From positions 1-64,000 of the forward strand of contig NZ_CADIKC010000007.1 of NCBI RefSeq assembly GCF_902859805.1: DNA of 64,000 nt, in the 5' to 3' direction. The notes under the pieces were generated by a model. That model was not told the origin of the DNA. It made no database searches and worked only from the letters and a program-made list of their open reading frames with translations. The position numbers and the translations under genes are program-made. Numbering within the stretch: position 1 is the first letter of the stretch; every line of letters begins with the position of its first letter. Positions 33,922-43,621 of the stretch are shown in pieces. Origin of the DNA: Paraburkholderia sediminicola. GTDB lineage: Bacteria > Pseudomonadota > Gammaproteobacteria > Burkholderiales > Burkholderiaceae.

Positions 33922-35337
33922 GTGAGTTTGTTACCGATCATTCTTTGTGGCGGGGCGGGTTCGAGACTATGGCCGGTCTCGCGCGAGTCGCACCCGAAAC
34001 CGTTCATCCGCCTTGCGGATGGCGAAAGCTTGCTGCAAAAGGCGTTCTTGCGCGCGGTGGCACTGCCGGGCGTGAAGGAAGTGCTCACGGTAACGAACCG
34101 CGATCTGTTCTTCAAGACCGAAGACGATTTCCGCGAAGTGAACGCGAAAGGCTGTGCAACCTCGTTCATTCTCGAACCGTTCGGCCGCAACACGGCTGCG
34201 GCGGTTGCTACGGCGGCGTTGCATACGGCGAAAGTGCACGGCGACCAGACGGTCATGCTGGTGCTGGCCGCCGATCACCTGATTACCGACCAGCAGGCTT
34301 TCGGCGCGGCTGTTGTTGCTGCGCAAAAACTGGCGCTGGCAGGCAAGGTGGTGACCTTCGGCGTGCATCCGGAGACGCCTGAAACCGGGTACGGCTACAT
34401 CGAGGCGGATGGCGACAAGGTGGTGCGCTTTGTCGAGAAGCCGTCGCTCGAAAAGGCCCGCGAGTATCTCGCCTCGGGCAAGTTCGTGTGGAACTCGGGC
34501 ATGTTCTGCTTCACCGCAGGCACGATCCTGAAGGAAATGAAGCAGCACTGCCCTGAGATTCTCAGCGCGGCTGCCGAGTGCATGGAGAAGTCGCCTTCCG
34601 CCGCGGGTAAGGATGGCGCGCAGATTCGTCTCGAGCCGGGCTCTTTTGGCGCGGTGCCGGACGTGTCGTTCGACTATGCGGTGATGGAGAAGTGCGAGCA
34701 GGCCGCAGTGGTTCGCTGCGACATCGGCTGGACGGATGTGGGTTCGTGGACGGCGCTCAGCGATCTCTCGCCGGCGGACAACAGCGGCAATCGCGTGGAA
34801 GGCGAAGCGCTGCTGCTCGACGTCAAGAACTGCTATCTGCGTGGCGGCGACCGGTTGATCGGCGCAGTGGGCGTCGAGAACCTGATCGTGATCGATACGC
34901 CGGACGCGCTGCTTATCGCGGACAAAGACCGGGCGCAGGACGTGAAGCAGATTTTTGCCGAGCTCAAGTCGCGTGGTCACGAAACGTACAAGGTGCATCG
35001 CACGGTGCATCGCCCGTGGGGAACGTATTCGGTGCTTGAAGAGGGCCCTCGCTTCAAGATCAAACGCATCGAGGTCAAGCCGGGCGGAAGCCTCAGCTTG
35101 CAGATGCATCATCACCGCAACGAGCATTGGGTCGTGGTCAGCGGCATGGCCAAGGTCGTGAACGGAGAGAAGGAGTTGTTCGTTTCGACCAATGAGTCGA
35201 CCTACATCCCGGCGGGTCACAAACATCGCCTCGAGAACCCGGGTGTGGTCGAGCTCGTGATGATCGAAGTGCAGAGCGGCGAATATCTTGGCGAAGACGA
35301 CATCGTCCGCTTTGAAGACATTTACGGACGTACTTGA
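33922..35337 (+). CDS. manC: Mannose-1-phosphate guanylyltransferase / mannose-6-phosphate isomerase
   Basis: A 471-residue bifunctional enzyme making GDP-mannose. The N-terminal pyrophosphorylase has ILCGGAGSRLWPVSRES and VEKPSLEKA. The C-terminal cupin isomerase has RPWGTYSVLEEG, KPGGSLSLQMHHHRNEHW and STYIPAGHKHRLEN. The start is GTG with GAGAGGA upstream. It provides the precursor for mannose or D-rhamnose residues, and the wzm start follows one base after its stop. Confidence 0.96.
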   Translation: MSLLPIILCGGAGSRLWPVSRESHPKPFIRLADGESLLQKAFLRAVALPGVKEVLTVTNRDLFFKTEDDFREVNAKGCATSFILEPFGRNTAAAVATAALHTAKVHGDQTVMLVLAADHLITDQQAFGAAVVAAQKLALAGKVVTFGVHPETPETGYGYIEADGDKVVRFVEKPSLEKAREYLASGKFVWNSGMFCFTAGTILKEMKQHCPEILSAAAECMEKSPSAAGKDGAQIRLEPGSFGAVPDVSFDYAVMEKCEQAAVVRCDIGWTDVGSWTALSDLSPADNSGNRVEGEALLLDVKNCYLRGGDRLIGAVGVENLIVIDTPDALLIADKDRAQDVKQIFAELKSRGHETYKVHRTVHRPWGTYSVLEEGPRFKIKRIEVKPGGSLSLQMHHHRNEHWVVVSGMAKVVNGEKELFVSTNESTYIPAGHKHRLENPGVVELVMIEVQSGEYLGEDDIVRFEDIYGRT

Positions 35338-35338
35338 G

Positions 35339-36157
35339 ATGGATATTAGTTTTAGCAACGATTCGGAAGATCTGACTCGTCACAATGAAAGCGACGATCT
35401 GATCGTTGGCATGAAAGCAGTGCGGGTGTGGGGTACGCTGGGCTGGCACGATATCCGTCAACGGTATCGCCGTTCGGTGCTCGGGCCGTTCTGGTTCACG
35501 TTGAGCACGATCATCATGGTGGTGGTGCTGGGTGCGCTGTATTCCACCTTGCTGCATCAGGAAATCTCCAACTATCTTCCGTACCTCGCGGTCGGCCTGG
35601 TTGTGTGGGCGTATCTGTCCGCGGTGGCCAATGAGGGCTGCATTGCCTTTATTGGCGCGGCCTACCTGATCAAGCAGATCCGCTTGCCACTTACCGTCCA
35701 CGTATGTCGCATCGCGTGGCGCAATTTTGTGATTCTGCTGCACAGCTTGCCGGTGGTCGTGGTGCTGCTGCTTATCTTTGGGCGCTGGCCCGGCTGGGAA
35801 TTTTTGCTGGTGCCGTTCGCGCTTGCCATTCTGCTGCTGCATGGCGTCTGGCTCGGCGTGACGCTCGGTGTGCTGTGCGCGCGCTTTCGCGACATTCCGC
35901 CGATCGTTACCAACCTGATCCAGGTCGTGTTTTTCTTCACGCCTGTGATGTGGTCCCCGGAAATTCTGAAAAACCGTGCGTGGGTCGCCGAATACAACCC
36001 GCTTTATCACCTGATCGAAACGGTGCGTGCGCCGCTGACCGGTCGTCCGACGCATTGGCAGTCGTGGGCGTGGTCGATCGGCCTGTTGATTGTCGGTTTT
36101 GCCTTTGCGCAATTCCTGATGAAACGTTTCCGTAATCGCGTTCCTTACTGGCTTTGA
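35339..36157 (+). CDS. wzm: Polysaccharide ABC exporter, permease
   Basis: A 272-residue integral membrane permease of the ABC-2 type. The segment WHDIRQRYRRSVLGPFWFTL before the first helix is the signature of Wzm/KpsM proteins. About six membrane helices follow, and MWSPEILKNR with YNPLYHLIETVRAPL near the end is also typical. With the adjacent ATPase it exports a lipid-linked polysaccharide across the inner membrane. It starts one base after the manC stop. Confidence 0.94.
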   Translation: MDISFSNDSEDLTRHNESDDLIVGMKAVRVWGTLGWHDIRQRYRRSVLGPFWFTLSTIIMVVVLGALYSTLLHQEISNYLPYLAVGLVVWAYLSAVANEGCIAFIGAAYLIKQIRLPLTVHVCRIAWRNFVILLHSLPVVVVLLLIFGRWPGWEFLLVPFALAILLLHGVWLGVTLGVLCARFRDIPPIVTNLIQVVFFFTPVMWSPEILKNRAWVAEYNPLYHLIETVRAPLTGRPTHWQSWAWSIGLLIVGFAFAQFLMKRFRNRVPYWL

Positions 36158-36161
36158 TATT

Positions 36162-36938
36162 GTGAGTTCTTCATCGATTGTTGCTCGTAACATCTCCGTC
36201 GAATTTCCGATCTACGAGAACTCCCATCGCTCGTTGAAAAAGGCGGTGCTCAATCTCACGACGGGTGGCCGGATCGGTCAGGATGCCGGTCGTCATGCGA
36301 TCGTCAAGGCGATCGACGACCTCAGCTTCAGCTTTACCGAAGGCGAGCGCGTGGGTTTGATCGGCCACAACGGCTCGGGCAAGACAACCCTGCTGCGCAC
36401 GCTCTCGGGCGTGTATGCGCCGGTGCGCGGCGAGCTCAAGGTGAACGGCAAGATTGCTTCGCTGCTGGACGTCTCGATGGGCCTCGACCCGGATGCAACC
36501 GGCTTCGAAAACATCTATCTGCGCGGCATTCTCGACGGCCTGAAGCCGGTGCGTATCCGCAGCAAGATCGACGAAATTGCCGACTTCAGCCAATTGGGCG
36601 ACTACCTGAATCTGCCGGTACGCACCTATTCGAGCGGGATGATGTTGCGCCTTGCGTTCGCGATTTCGACCAGCGTCGAAGCCGACATCCTGATCATGGA
36701 CGAGTGGCTGAGCGTGGGCGACGCGGAGTTCAGCATCCGGGCGGCCGAACGTCTCGAGAGCCTGGTGGGCAAGGCGTCGCTGCTGGTCGTGGCTTCCCAC
36801 GATCCGAATCTGGTGGCACGGGTGTGCAACCGGAAGATTTCCATGGAGCACGGCAAGATGGTCTCCGACGAACCGGTGATCGCACCGGAAGTCAGCGAGG
36901 GGCCGGTGATTAGCGAAACTGCGCGGTTGCCGCACTAA
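36162..36938 (+). CDS. wzt: Polysaccharide ABC exporter, ATPase
   Basis: A 258-residue ABC ATPase. Walker A is GHNGSGKTT (68-76), the signature is TYSSGM (155-160) and Walker B is ILIMDE (176-181). The N-terminal motif EFPIYENSHRSLKK is typical of Wzt/KpsT. It lacks the C-terminal carbohydrate-binding domain of long Wzt proteins, so export may not depend on a terminal sugar modification. The start is GTG, 4 bp after the permease stop. Confidence 0.94.
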   Translation: MSSSSIVARNISVEFPIYENSHRSLKKAVLNLTTGGRIGQDAGRHAIVKAIDDLSFSFTEGERVGLIGHNGSGKTTLLRTLSGVYAPVRGELKVNGKIASLLDVSMGLDPDATGFENIYLRGILDGLKPVRIRSKIDEIADFSQLGDYLNLPVRTYSSGMMLRLAFAISTSVEADILIMDEWLSVGDAEFSIRAAERLESLVGKASLLVVASHDPNLVARVCNRKISMEHGKMVSDEPVIAPEVSEGPVISETARLPH

Positions 36939-37148
36939 CGCCGCAAGCGGGCGTGCCTGAACGGGTCGCGTGACCACGGCACTGCCCGGTGTGACCATTC
37001 AGAAGAGTGTGATGCGGGTGCCGAGCTTCGGTCCGTAGACAGGCTTCGCGCCCAATACAACAGTGACAACAGTGCCACTGAACGCGCCCGCGAACCTCCC
37101 GCAGCGCGTTTGGCGGGAGCCACACAGGCGCAACAAGGTTCGAATTTC

Positions 37149-38531
37149 ATGCGAGCTAACCATCCATTTCTGCGGTATTCCGAGTCCCTGCTGGTGCGCC
37201 AGCCGTTTCGCACGTTAAAGGGTTTCGCGGGCGGCTACATTGCGTATCCGATCGCGGAAAGTCGCGAAAAACGTAGCGTACGTCCGAAGATCGAAGAGTT
37301 GCGCCAGCACTACACGTTGCCGATGCCGCACCGTCGCCGCATCGCGCTTGAGCGGCTGGCCAGCATTCTTGAATTCGCCGGTGCGCAGGTGCCGTACTAC
37401 CGCGACCTGTTCCAGGCGAAGCAGTTCGATCCGGCCAAGGTCAAGCAGGACCCGCGGTATCTGGAAGAACTCCCGTATCTGACCAAAGACATCATCCGCG
37501 AGCAGGGTCCGCGCATGCTGTCGATCCCGCTTGAAGCGGGCCGCCATCACGTGTGCAAGACCGGTGGTTCGACGGGGTTGTCGACCACGATCTACTACGA
37601 CCAGGAAGGCGCGGACTACTCGTCGGCCGTCACGTTCTACGCACGTGAGCGGATCGGCAAGTTGCGCCATCGTTCGGAACTGCACTTTGCCTGCCGTTTC
37701 CCGGATCAGGTGATGCCGGAATGGCCCTCGCGCGAAGACTTCAAATGCTTCGCGATGAATCGCAGCAACATTTTCTTCGACCGGATCGACGATCAGGGTC
37801 TCGAAGAAATGTGGCAGACGCTCAAGCGTCGCAAGCCTTATCTCGCGCACTCGCATCCGTCCACCATGTATGCGCTCGCTTGCTACGTGCAGCGCAAGTA
37901 CGGCGGCGGCAAGGCGTTCGCCGTGTTTGAATCGAGCGGCGAATTGCTCGAGCCGCACGCCCGCGAAATGATCGCGAAGGCGTTGCGCTGCCGGGTGATC
38001 GATCGCTACGGTCTCGCCGAACTCGGTGTGATGGCCTACGAACTCGACGGCCATGACGGCGGCTTCCAGATTCTCGAATCCGAAGGCTGGCCGGAAAGCC
38101 GCGTGTCGGAAGGCAATCCCGATGGCGCGCATGAGCTCGTGTTCACGGGTTTCCGCAACCGCTTGATGCCGTTGATCCGCTACGCAACGGGCGATCTGGC
38201 GCGCGTGCAGGAAACCGAAAAGGGCTTCTTCCTGACGGATGTGGTCGGACGGATTCACGACGTCGTGCCGATCAACGGCGTGGCACACCCGACACACCAC
38301 ATCCAGGACATGCTCGACCATCGCGTCGGCGGAATTCAGGAGTTCCAGATCGATCTGCGAACCGAGCCGCCCACCTTGCGAATCGTGCTTGAACCGACAG
38401 CGAACGCAGAAGAAACGACCAACAAGCTGCGTCACTTCTGGCAGGACGCGTTCACGATCGCCTATGTTGGGCACGACGATCTGGTGCGTGTCGGCAGCCG
38501 GGCCAAATTTCGTCACGTGGTCACTGCATGA
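37149..38531 (+). CDS. CapK/PaaK-like adenylate-forming ligase family protein
   Basis: A 460-residue protein of the phenylacetate-CoA ligase-like family often called CapK. Visible boxes are KTGGSTGLSTTIYY (ATP-binding loop), FAVFESSGELLEPHARE, VIDRYGLAELG and RNRLMPLIRYATGDLA. Family members in polysaccharide loci are poorly characterised and may attach amino acids or acyl groups. Its stop overlaps the next gene (ATGA). The ribosome-binding site is weak. Confidence 0.85.
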   Translation: MRANHPFLRYSESLLVRQPFRTLKGFAGGYIAYPIAESREKRSVRPKIEELRQHYTLPMPHRRRIALERLASILEFAGAQVPYYRDLFQAKQFDPAKVKQDPRYLEELPYLTKDIIREQGPRMLSIPLEAGRHHVCKTGGSTGLSTTIYYDQEGADYSSAVTFYARERIGKLRHRSELHFACRFPDQVMPEWPSREDFKCFAMNRSNIFFDRIDDQGLEEMWQTLKRRKPYLAHSHPSTMYALACYVQRKYGGGKAFAVFESSGELLEPHAREMIAKALRCRVIDRYGLAELGVMAYELDGHDGGFQILESEGWPESRVSEGNPDGAHELVFTGFRNRLMPLIRYATGDLARVQETEKGFFLTDVVGRIHDVVPINGVAHPTHHIQDMLDHRVGGIQEFQIDLRTEPPTLRIVLEPTANAEETTNKLRHFWQDAFTIAYVGHDDLVRVGSRAKFRHVVTA

Positions 38532-40105
38532 TCGGCATTCTCTTCTCCGACGCGGCAACGCAAGCCGGCCGGTATGTGCTGGCGGCCGTGCAGCGCTCCG
38601 TCAGCGCGACCCAGGCGCAATCGATCTCGCGCAGCACATTGCGTTCGGTTGCGCCGGACGTGGTCGTCGCGGTCGACGCACCGGACGGCTGGAGTGCGGA
38701 CCTGATCGCATGGTTGATCGCGCGGCCTCGCAAGCTCGTCGTGTTCGGCCGGATGCCGGTGGCGCTCGCAGACTATCTGCGCTATCACTCGACGGACGTG
38801 CCGGCCGAGTTGGCGAGTGCGAGCCGCAGTGCATCGGCGCCCGCGGGCGAGGCGCGTGAGAGCGCCGCGGTGGTGCGCTATAGCGAATTGGCGCAGACGC
38901 TGGGTGGCCAGCCATGGCATCGCCCGTTCGAGCGTTTCGACTTTACCGACGAGTGGAACAACCTCGGCTATGGCGCGATTCGTAGCGACGGCTCGATCTG
39001 GGCGGTCGCACAAGCAGCCCAGGTGCCTGCCGAGGCGGAACTCGCGGCTGTCGTCGTAGACGGCGAGCGGCAGTTTTCGTATGCCGCGCTGTGGGATACC
39101 GGCGCATCGAGTGTGCTGTGGTTCAACCGCCCAGTCGGTCCGTGCGATTCGTTCGAGTGGCGCATGGTCGAGAATTTTCTGTCGGGCTACCGTTCAGACA
39201 CGCTGCCGTGCCAGCCGGTGCTGAGCGAGCTGCCGTGGGGTTACGACGCGGCGATTACGTCGCGGCTCGATTGCGACGAAGACGTCGAGTCGGCGCGTCC
39301 GTTGTGGGAAACCTATCAGCGCCTGGGCGTGCCTTTCTCGCTGGCGGTTCACACGCAGAATCTGAATCGTGCGGAGAATCACGGCATTCTTCGCGAGCTC
39401 CTGGCCGACAGGCAGCAGGGCGCGGTGCTGTCGCACACGGCGACTCATGCGCCGAACTGGGGTGGCAGCTATGAAAGCGCCCAAGCGGAAGGCGCGCATT
39501 CGGCGAGCTTGCTCGAAGCGGTGACGGGCGTCCCGGTGCGTTACGCCGTATCGCCGTTTCACCAGTCGCCACCGTATGCGATGCGCGGCCTCGCCGACGC
39601 CGGTTACGAAGGTTGCATCGGCGGGATCATCCGCAATGATCCGGAGTTTCTGACGGCGCGTGGCGGCGCGTTGGCCGGCTTGCCGGCAGGCTTCATTGGC
39701 CACAGTCAGCAGTGCATGCTGCACGGCGAATGCATGCTCAACGAGGGCGACAAGCTCGCCGTTTTCAAGCAGGCTTTCGATTACGCCTACGCCACCAACA
39801 CGCTGTTCGGCTATCTCGACCATCCGTTCTCCGAGCGCTACGCATATGGCTGGCCGGATGAGGCATTACGCATCGACGCCCACGAAAAATTCATCGCGTA
39901 CATCCGAAACAAGGCGCAAAAACCGCTCTTTATGCATGAGGACGCGGCGCTCGATTTTCTGAAGTTCAGGTCGCTGACTCAGGTCATTGAAGAGGGCGGT
40001 ACGTTCCGCGTCCTGACGCCGTCGAATGGCGCCTCGCCTTTGACGCTCGGCGTCGAGTTTCGTGGTGCTCACGTGCAGGTCGAGGCAGGGAAGCCATTGC
40101 AATGA
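38528..40105 (+). CDS. Polysaccharide deacetylase-like protein
   Basis: A 525-residue protein. Residues about 1-190 have no domain I can name. Residues about 235-470 resemble a NodB-type deacetylase: AAITSRLDCDEDVE at the place of the first Asp pair, LSHTATHAPNWGG at the place of the HxxxH metal site, and RYAVSPFHQSPPYAMRGLAD. No signal peptide is seen, so it may act in the cytoplasm on precursors. It overlaps the CapK-like gene and wecB by 4 bp each, so the three proteins are co-translated. Confidence 0.75.
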   Translation: MIGILFSDAATQAGRYVLAAVQRSVSATQAQSISRSTLRSVAPDVVVAVDAPDGWSADLIAWLIARPRKLVVFGRMPVALADYLRYHSTDVPAELASASRSASAPAGEARESAAVVRYSELAQTLGGQPWHRPFERFDFTDEWNNLGYGAIRSDGSIWAVAQAAQVPAEAELAAVVVDGERQFSYAALWDTGASSVLWFNRPVGPCDSFEWRMVENFLSGYRSDTLPCQPVLSELPWGYDAAITSRLDCDEDVESARPLWETYQRLGVPFSLAVHTQNLNRAENHGILRELLADRQQGAVLSHTATHAPNWGGSYESAQAEGAHSASLLEAVTGVPVRYAVSPFHQSPPYAMRGLADAGYEGCIGGIIRNDPEFLTARGGALAGLPAGFIGHSQQCMLHGECMLNEGDKLAVFKQAFDYAYATNTLFGYLDHPFSERYAYGWPDEALRIDAHEKFIAYIRNKAQKPLFMHEDAALDFLKFRSLTQVIEEGGTFRVLTPSNGASPLTLGVEFRGAHVQVEAGKPLQ

Positions 40106-41223
40106 AAGTCATGGTGGTAATGGGCACGCGGCCCGAGGTCATCAAGCTGGCGCCAGTGGTGCGGGCCTTGCGTGCCGAAGTCGACACCATCGTCTGCGCG
40201 AGCGGTCAGCACAAGGACATGGCTGCGCAGGCGCTCGAATTCTTCGGCATCGAACCGGACATCACGCTCGATACGATGAGTCCCGGGCAATCGCTGAACG
40301 CATTGTCCGCGCGGCTTTTGTCCGCGCTCGATCGGGCGCTGGAGCAGGTGCGCCCCGACTGGGTGATCGTCCAAGGCGATACGACGACGGCGTTTTGCGC
40401 CGGCCTCGCGGCTTTTCATCGCGGCATTCCCGTGGGCCACGTCGAAGCCGGATTGCGCACGGGCGATCTCAAGAGCCCGTTCCCCGAAGAAGCGAATCGC
40501 AGCCTGCTGAGCCGCATCACCACGCTGCATTTCGCGCCAACTGAGCTTGCCCGCGAGAACCTGTTGAGCGAAGGCGTGGCCGCGGAAAAAATCGTCGTTA
40601 CCGGCAATACGGTGGTGGACGCGATTGCCGCAGTGCGCCGTAGCTGGGACGCGACGCCGCCGCAAAGTCCGCTGCCGCCATGGACGGGCGCCGAGCAGCA
40701 GCACATCCTCGTCACCTGCCATCGGCGCGAAAACTTTGGTGACGTGTTGCAGGACATTTGCCGCGTGCTGCGCGACCTGTGCCAACGCTATAGCGATTAC
40801 CGCTGGATCTTCCCGGTGCATCTGAATCCGGCCGTGCGCGAGCCTGTGCTGCGCGAACTGAACGGCATCCCCAACCTCGCCTTGATCGAGCCGGTCGATT
40901 ATCCGACCAGCCTCTATCTGATCAGCGGCAGCGCGGTTGTTGTCAGCGATTCCGGCGGCATTCAGGAAGAAGCACCGACCTTCGGTGTACCGGTGGTCGT
41001 GATGCGCAATCACACCGAGCGGCGCGAAGGCGTGGATGCAGGTTTTGCGACGTTGGCCGGTCAGGCGTCGGACAGCATCGAAAGCGCGGTAATTGGCTGG
41101 CTCGACGATCCGGCGCGCCGCGAGGCGCTGCGCAATCGCGCGAACCCTTACGGCGACGGGCTGGCCTCGCAGCGTATTCTCGACAGTCTGCTGGGTCGGC
41201 CGGTCGAGGTGTTCAGTGGTTGA
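40102..41223 (+). CDS. wecB: UDP-N-acetylglucosamine 2-epimerase (non-hydrolysing)
   Basis: A 373-residue epimerase converting UDP-GlcNAc to UDP-ManNAc. MGTRPEVIKLAPVVRAL, VQGDTTTAFCAGLAAF, HVEAGLRTGDLKSPFPEE, ITTLHFAPTE and VSDSGGIQEEAPTFGVPVVV are all diagnostic. It overlaps both neighbours by a few bases. Confidence 0.97.
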   Translation: MKVMVVMGTRPEVIKLAPVVRALRAEVDTIVCASGQHKDMAAQALEFFGIEPDITLDTMSPGQSLNALSARLLSALDRALEQVRPDWVIVQGDTTTAFCAGLAAFHRGIPVGHVEAGLRTGDLKSPFPEEANRSLLSRITTLHFAPTELARENLLSEGVAAEKIVVTGNTVVDAIAAVRRSWDATPPQSPLPPWTGAEQQHILVTCHRRENFGDVLQDICRVLRDLCQRYSDYRWIFPVHLNPAVREPVLRELNGIPNLALIEPVDYPTSLYLISGSAVVVSDSGGIQEEAPTFGVPVVVMRNHTERREGVDAGFATLAGQASDSIESAVIGWLDDPARREALRNRANPYGDGLASQRILDSLLGRPVEVFSG

Positions 41224-42472
41224 AGGCAAGAACACGGCGTTCGCCGCGCGGGACTGCGTGCTGTTTTCGACCGCCGATTGGGACGAACCGTATTGGACGA
41301 ACAAGCAGCATACGGCGAGCATTCTGGCCGCACGCGGCTGGCGGGTGCTTTATGTAGAGAGCGTCGGTTTCCGTTCGCCCAAGGTCGGCAGCGGCCGTGA
41401 CTGGGCCCGCTTGTGGCGTCGTCTGTGGCGTGGCGTGCAGTCGCTCGTACTCGGGCCGCCGCGGCGTGCGGAGAACATCTGGGTGTTGTCGCCGTTGATG
41501 GTGCCGGCCGGGCATCACCTGCCGTTCGTGCGCTCGCTGAACCAGGCGTTGCTGCGCTTTTCCGTGACCCGTTTCGCGAAGTCGCAGCGCTTCAGGGATC
41601 CTGTTGTCTGGACCTATCACCCGTACATGCTCGATGCGATTGTGACGCTGCCTCGCGGGCCGCTGGTGTATCACTGCGTCGACGATATCGCGGCGATTCC
41701 CGGCGTCGACGTGGAGGCTTTCCGCAACGCGCAGCAAGCGCTGGTGGGGCGCTGCGAGGCAGTCTTCACGACGGCGATGTCGTTGAAGGAAACGTGCCAG
41801 CCGTTTAACCCCAACACGCATTTTTTCGGCAACGTGGTGGACGAAGCGCACTTCGGCGAGGCACGTGCAGAAGGGGCGCTACCGCCCGAGCTTGCTGCGA
41901 TTCCTGAGCCGCGGCTGGTGTATCACGGCGTGCTGTCCGACTTCAAGGTCGACTTTCCGTTGCTCCTGCAGACCGCGCAGGCCCGGCCGCAGTGGCATTG
42001 GGTGATCATCGGCGAGGAGCGGGAAGGGCAGCGCAGCGAATTGCTCGCGCAACTGGCGCGCTTGCCGAACGTGCATCTGCTCGGCTATCGCAGCTATCAG
42101 ACTTTGCCGCGCTATATGCGCGGCATGCAGGTCGGCGTGCTGCCGACCTTGCTGAACGAATACACCCGTTCGATGTTCCCCATGAAGTTCTATGAATTCC
42201 TCGCGGCGGGCTTGCCGGTGGTCTCGACCCCGCTGGACTTTGCAAAAGAGCCGCGTGCGGGTCTCGAAGTAGGGGGCGATCTTGAAGCCTTTATCGCCGC
42301 AATCGAGAAACAGCTTGCACGCGGAAAGTTGAGCGCGGATGAGTCGCGGGCAGCGGTGGGCGATAACACGTGGGAGCGCCGGCTGGACAAGATGCTACAG
42401 ATCACTTTTCATGGCCGTGAATCGGGCAACGGCAGTGTGCAACAGCACCACGGCGCGGAGGTGCGCACGTGA
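41216..42472 (+). CDS. Glycosyltransferase, group 1-like
   Basis: A 418-residue GT-B glycosyltransferase starting at GTG 41216, with GAGGTG upstream and an 8-bp overlap with wecB. The acceptor-domain segment WTYHPYMLDAIV and VYHCVDDIAAIPGVD, then the donor-domain part IFHx-like NVHLLGYRSYQTLPRYMRG and PMKFYEFLAAGLPVVST, match GT4-like TagE/WcaI-type enzymes. Donor and acceptor cannot be told. Confidence 0.88.
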   Translation: MVEGKNTAFAARDCVLFSTADWDEPYWTNKQHTASILAARGWRVLYVESVGFRSPKVGSGRDWARLWRRLWRGVQSLVLGPPRRAENIWVLSPLMVPAGHHLPFVRSLNQALLRFSVTRFAKSQRFRDPVVWTYHPYMLDAIVTLPRGPLVYHCVDDIAAIPGVDVEAFRNAQQALVGRCEAVFTTAMSLKETCQPFNPNTHFFGNVVDEAHFGEARAEGALPPELAAIPEPRLVYHGVLSDFKVDFPLLLQTAQARPQWHWVIIGEEREGQRSELLAQLARLPNVHLLGYRSYQTLPRYMRGMQVGVLPTLLNEYTRSMFPMKFYEFLAAGLPVVSTPLDFAKEPRAGLEVGGDLEAFIAAIEKQLARGKLSADESRAAVGDNTWERRLDKMLQITFHGRESGNGSVQQHHGAEVRT

Positions 42473-43596
42473 AAGTGGTTCATGTCTACCGTACCTATTT
42501 CCCCGATCCGCCAGGTGGCTTACAGGAAGCGATTCGCCAGATCGCGTTGTCGACGCGTGAGTGCGGTGTCGAGCCCCGCATTCTGACTTTGTCGCCGACA
42601 CCCGAGCCAGGCGAGATCGACTATCCCGAAGGGCGCGTCGTACGCGCGAAATCCTGGGCGGCGCCGGCCTCGTGCGATCTGGGCGGCCCAGGTGCGTTGA
42701 TGAAGTACCGGCAGATGGCCGACTGGGCCGATGTCGTGCATTTCCACTTTCCGTGGCCGTTCGCCGACGTACTGCATCTGCTGGGTCGAACGAAAAAGCC
42801 CACCGTGATGACATATCACTCGGATATCGTGCGGCAGAAGGCGCTAGGCGCCGTCTACGGGCCGCTGATGCGGCGCACGCTGCGCAGCATGTCCGCGGTG
42901 GTTGCAACCTCGCCTGCCTATGCGCAGACCAGCGAGGCGCTGACAGAGTGCGTGATGAAGGAACGGTTGAAGACCATTCCGCTCGGCATCATCGATTACC
43001 GCGACGAGCCGCATTCCGTGGATGCGCAACGCGACATCGCAAACCGTCTCGGTCTTGCAGCCGGCGAACCGTATTTTCTCGCTCTCGGCGTGTTGCGCTA
43101 TTACAAGGGCCTGCACACGCTGATCGAGGCGGCAAGCCACGTGAATGCGAAAATCGTGATTGCGGGCTCCGGTCCGGAACGCGAGCGCCTCACGGCCCTG
43201 GCGCAGCAATTGGGCGTGACCAATGTCGTTTTTGCCGGACAGGTGACGCACGAAGAAAAGGTCGCCCTGCTCAAGGGATGCCGCGCGATGGTATTGCCGT
43301 CGCATTTGCGCTCCGAAGCGTTCGGCATGGTGCTGGCTGAGGCCGCCATGTTCGGTAAGCCGATGGTGTGCTGCGAAGTGGGATCTGGAACGTCCTACGT
43401 CAATCAACATGGTGTGACGGGTTTTGTCGTCGCACCGGAACAATCAAAAGAACTGGCTGGCGCAATGAATGTGCTGCTGAGCGACGATGCGGTAGCGGCG
43501 GCTATGGGAAGCGCTGCTCGTGAGCGATACGAAACGCTGTTTTCGGGCGCGGCGCTTGGCAAAGCATATAGTGCGCTATACCGGGAAGTCGCGTGA
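42469..43596 (+). CDS. Glycosyltransferase family 4
   Basis: A 375-residue GT4 enzyme. The N-domain begins VVHVYRTYFPDPPGGLQEAI, with VHFHFPWPFADVL and TYHSDIVRQK. The donor site shows GVLRYYKGLHTLIEA and the E-x7-E box SEAFGMVLAEAAMFGKPMV. It starts at a GTG overlapping the previous stop (GTGA). Such enzymes often transfer mannose or rhamnose from a nucleotide sugar. Confidence 0.93.
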   Translation: MKVVHVYRTYFPDPPGGLQEAIRQIALSTRECGVEPRILTLSPTPEPGEIDYPEGRVVRAKSWAAPASCDLGGPGALMKYRQMADWADVVHFHFPWPFADVLHLLGRTKKPTVMTYHSDIVRQKALGAVYGPLMRRTLRSMSAVVATSPAYAQTSEALTECVMKERLKTIPLGIIDYRDEPHSVDAQRDIANRLGLAAGEPYFLALGVLRYYKGLHTLIEAASHVNAKIVIAGSGPERERLTALAQQLGVTNVVFAGQVTHEEKVALLKGCRAMVLPSHLRSEAFGMVLAEAAMFGKPMVCCEVGSGTSYVNQHGVTGFVVAPEQSKELAGAMNVLLSDDAVAAAMGSAARERYETLFSGAALGKAYSALYREVA

Positions 43597-43621
43597 CGCG
43601 GCGAGGGGAAGGATTAGCGAA

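Noticed and set aside
33967..35358. 463-codon minus-strand ORF across manC
   Set aside because: Antisense of manC, with unnatural composition.
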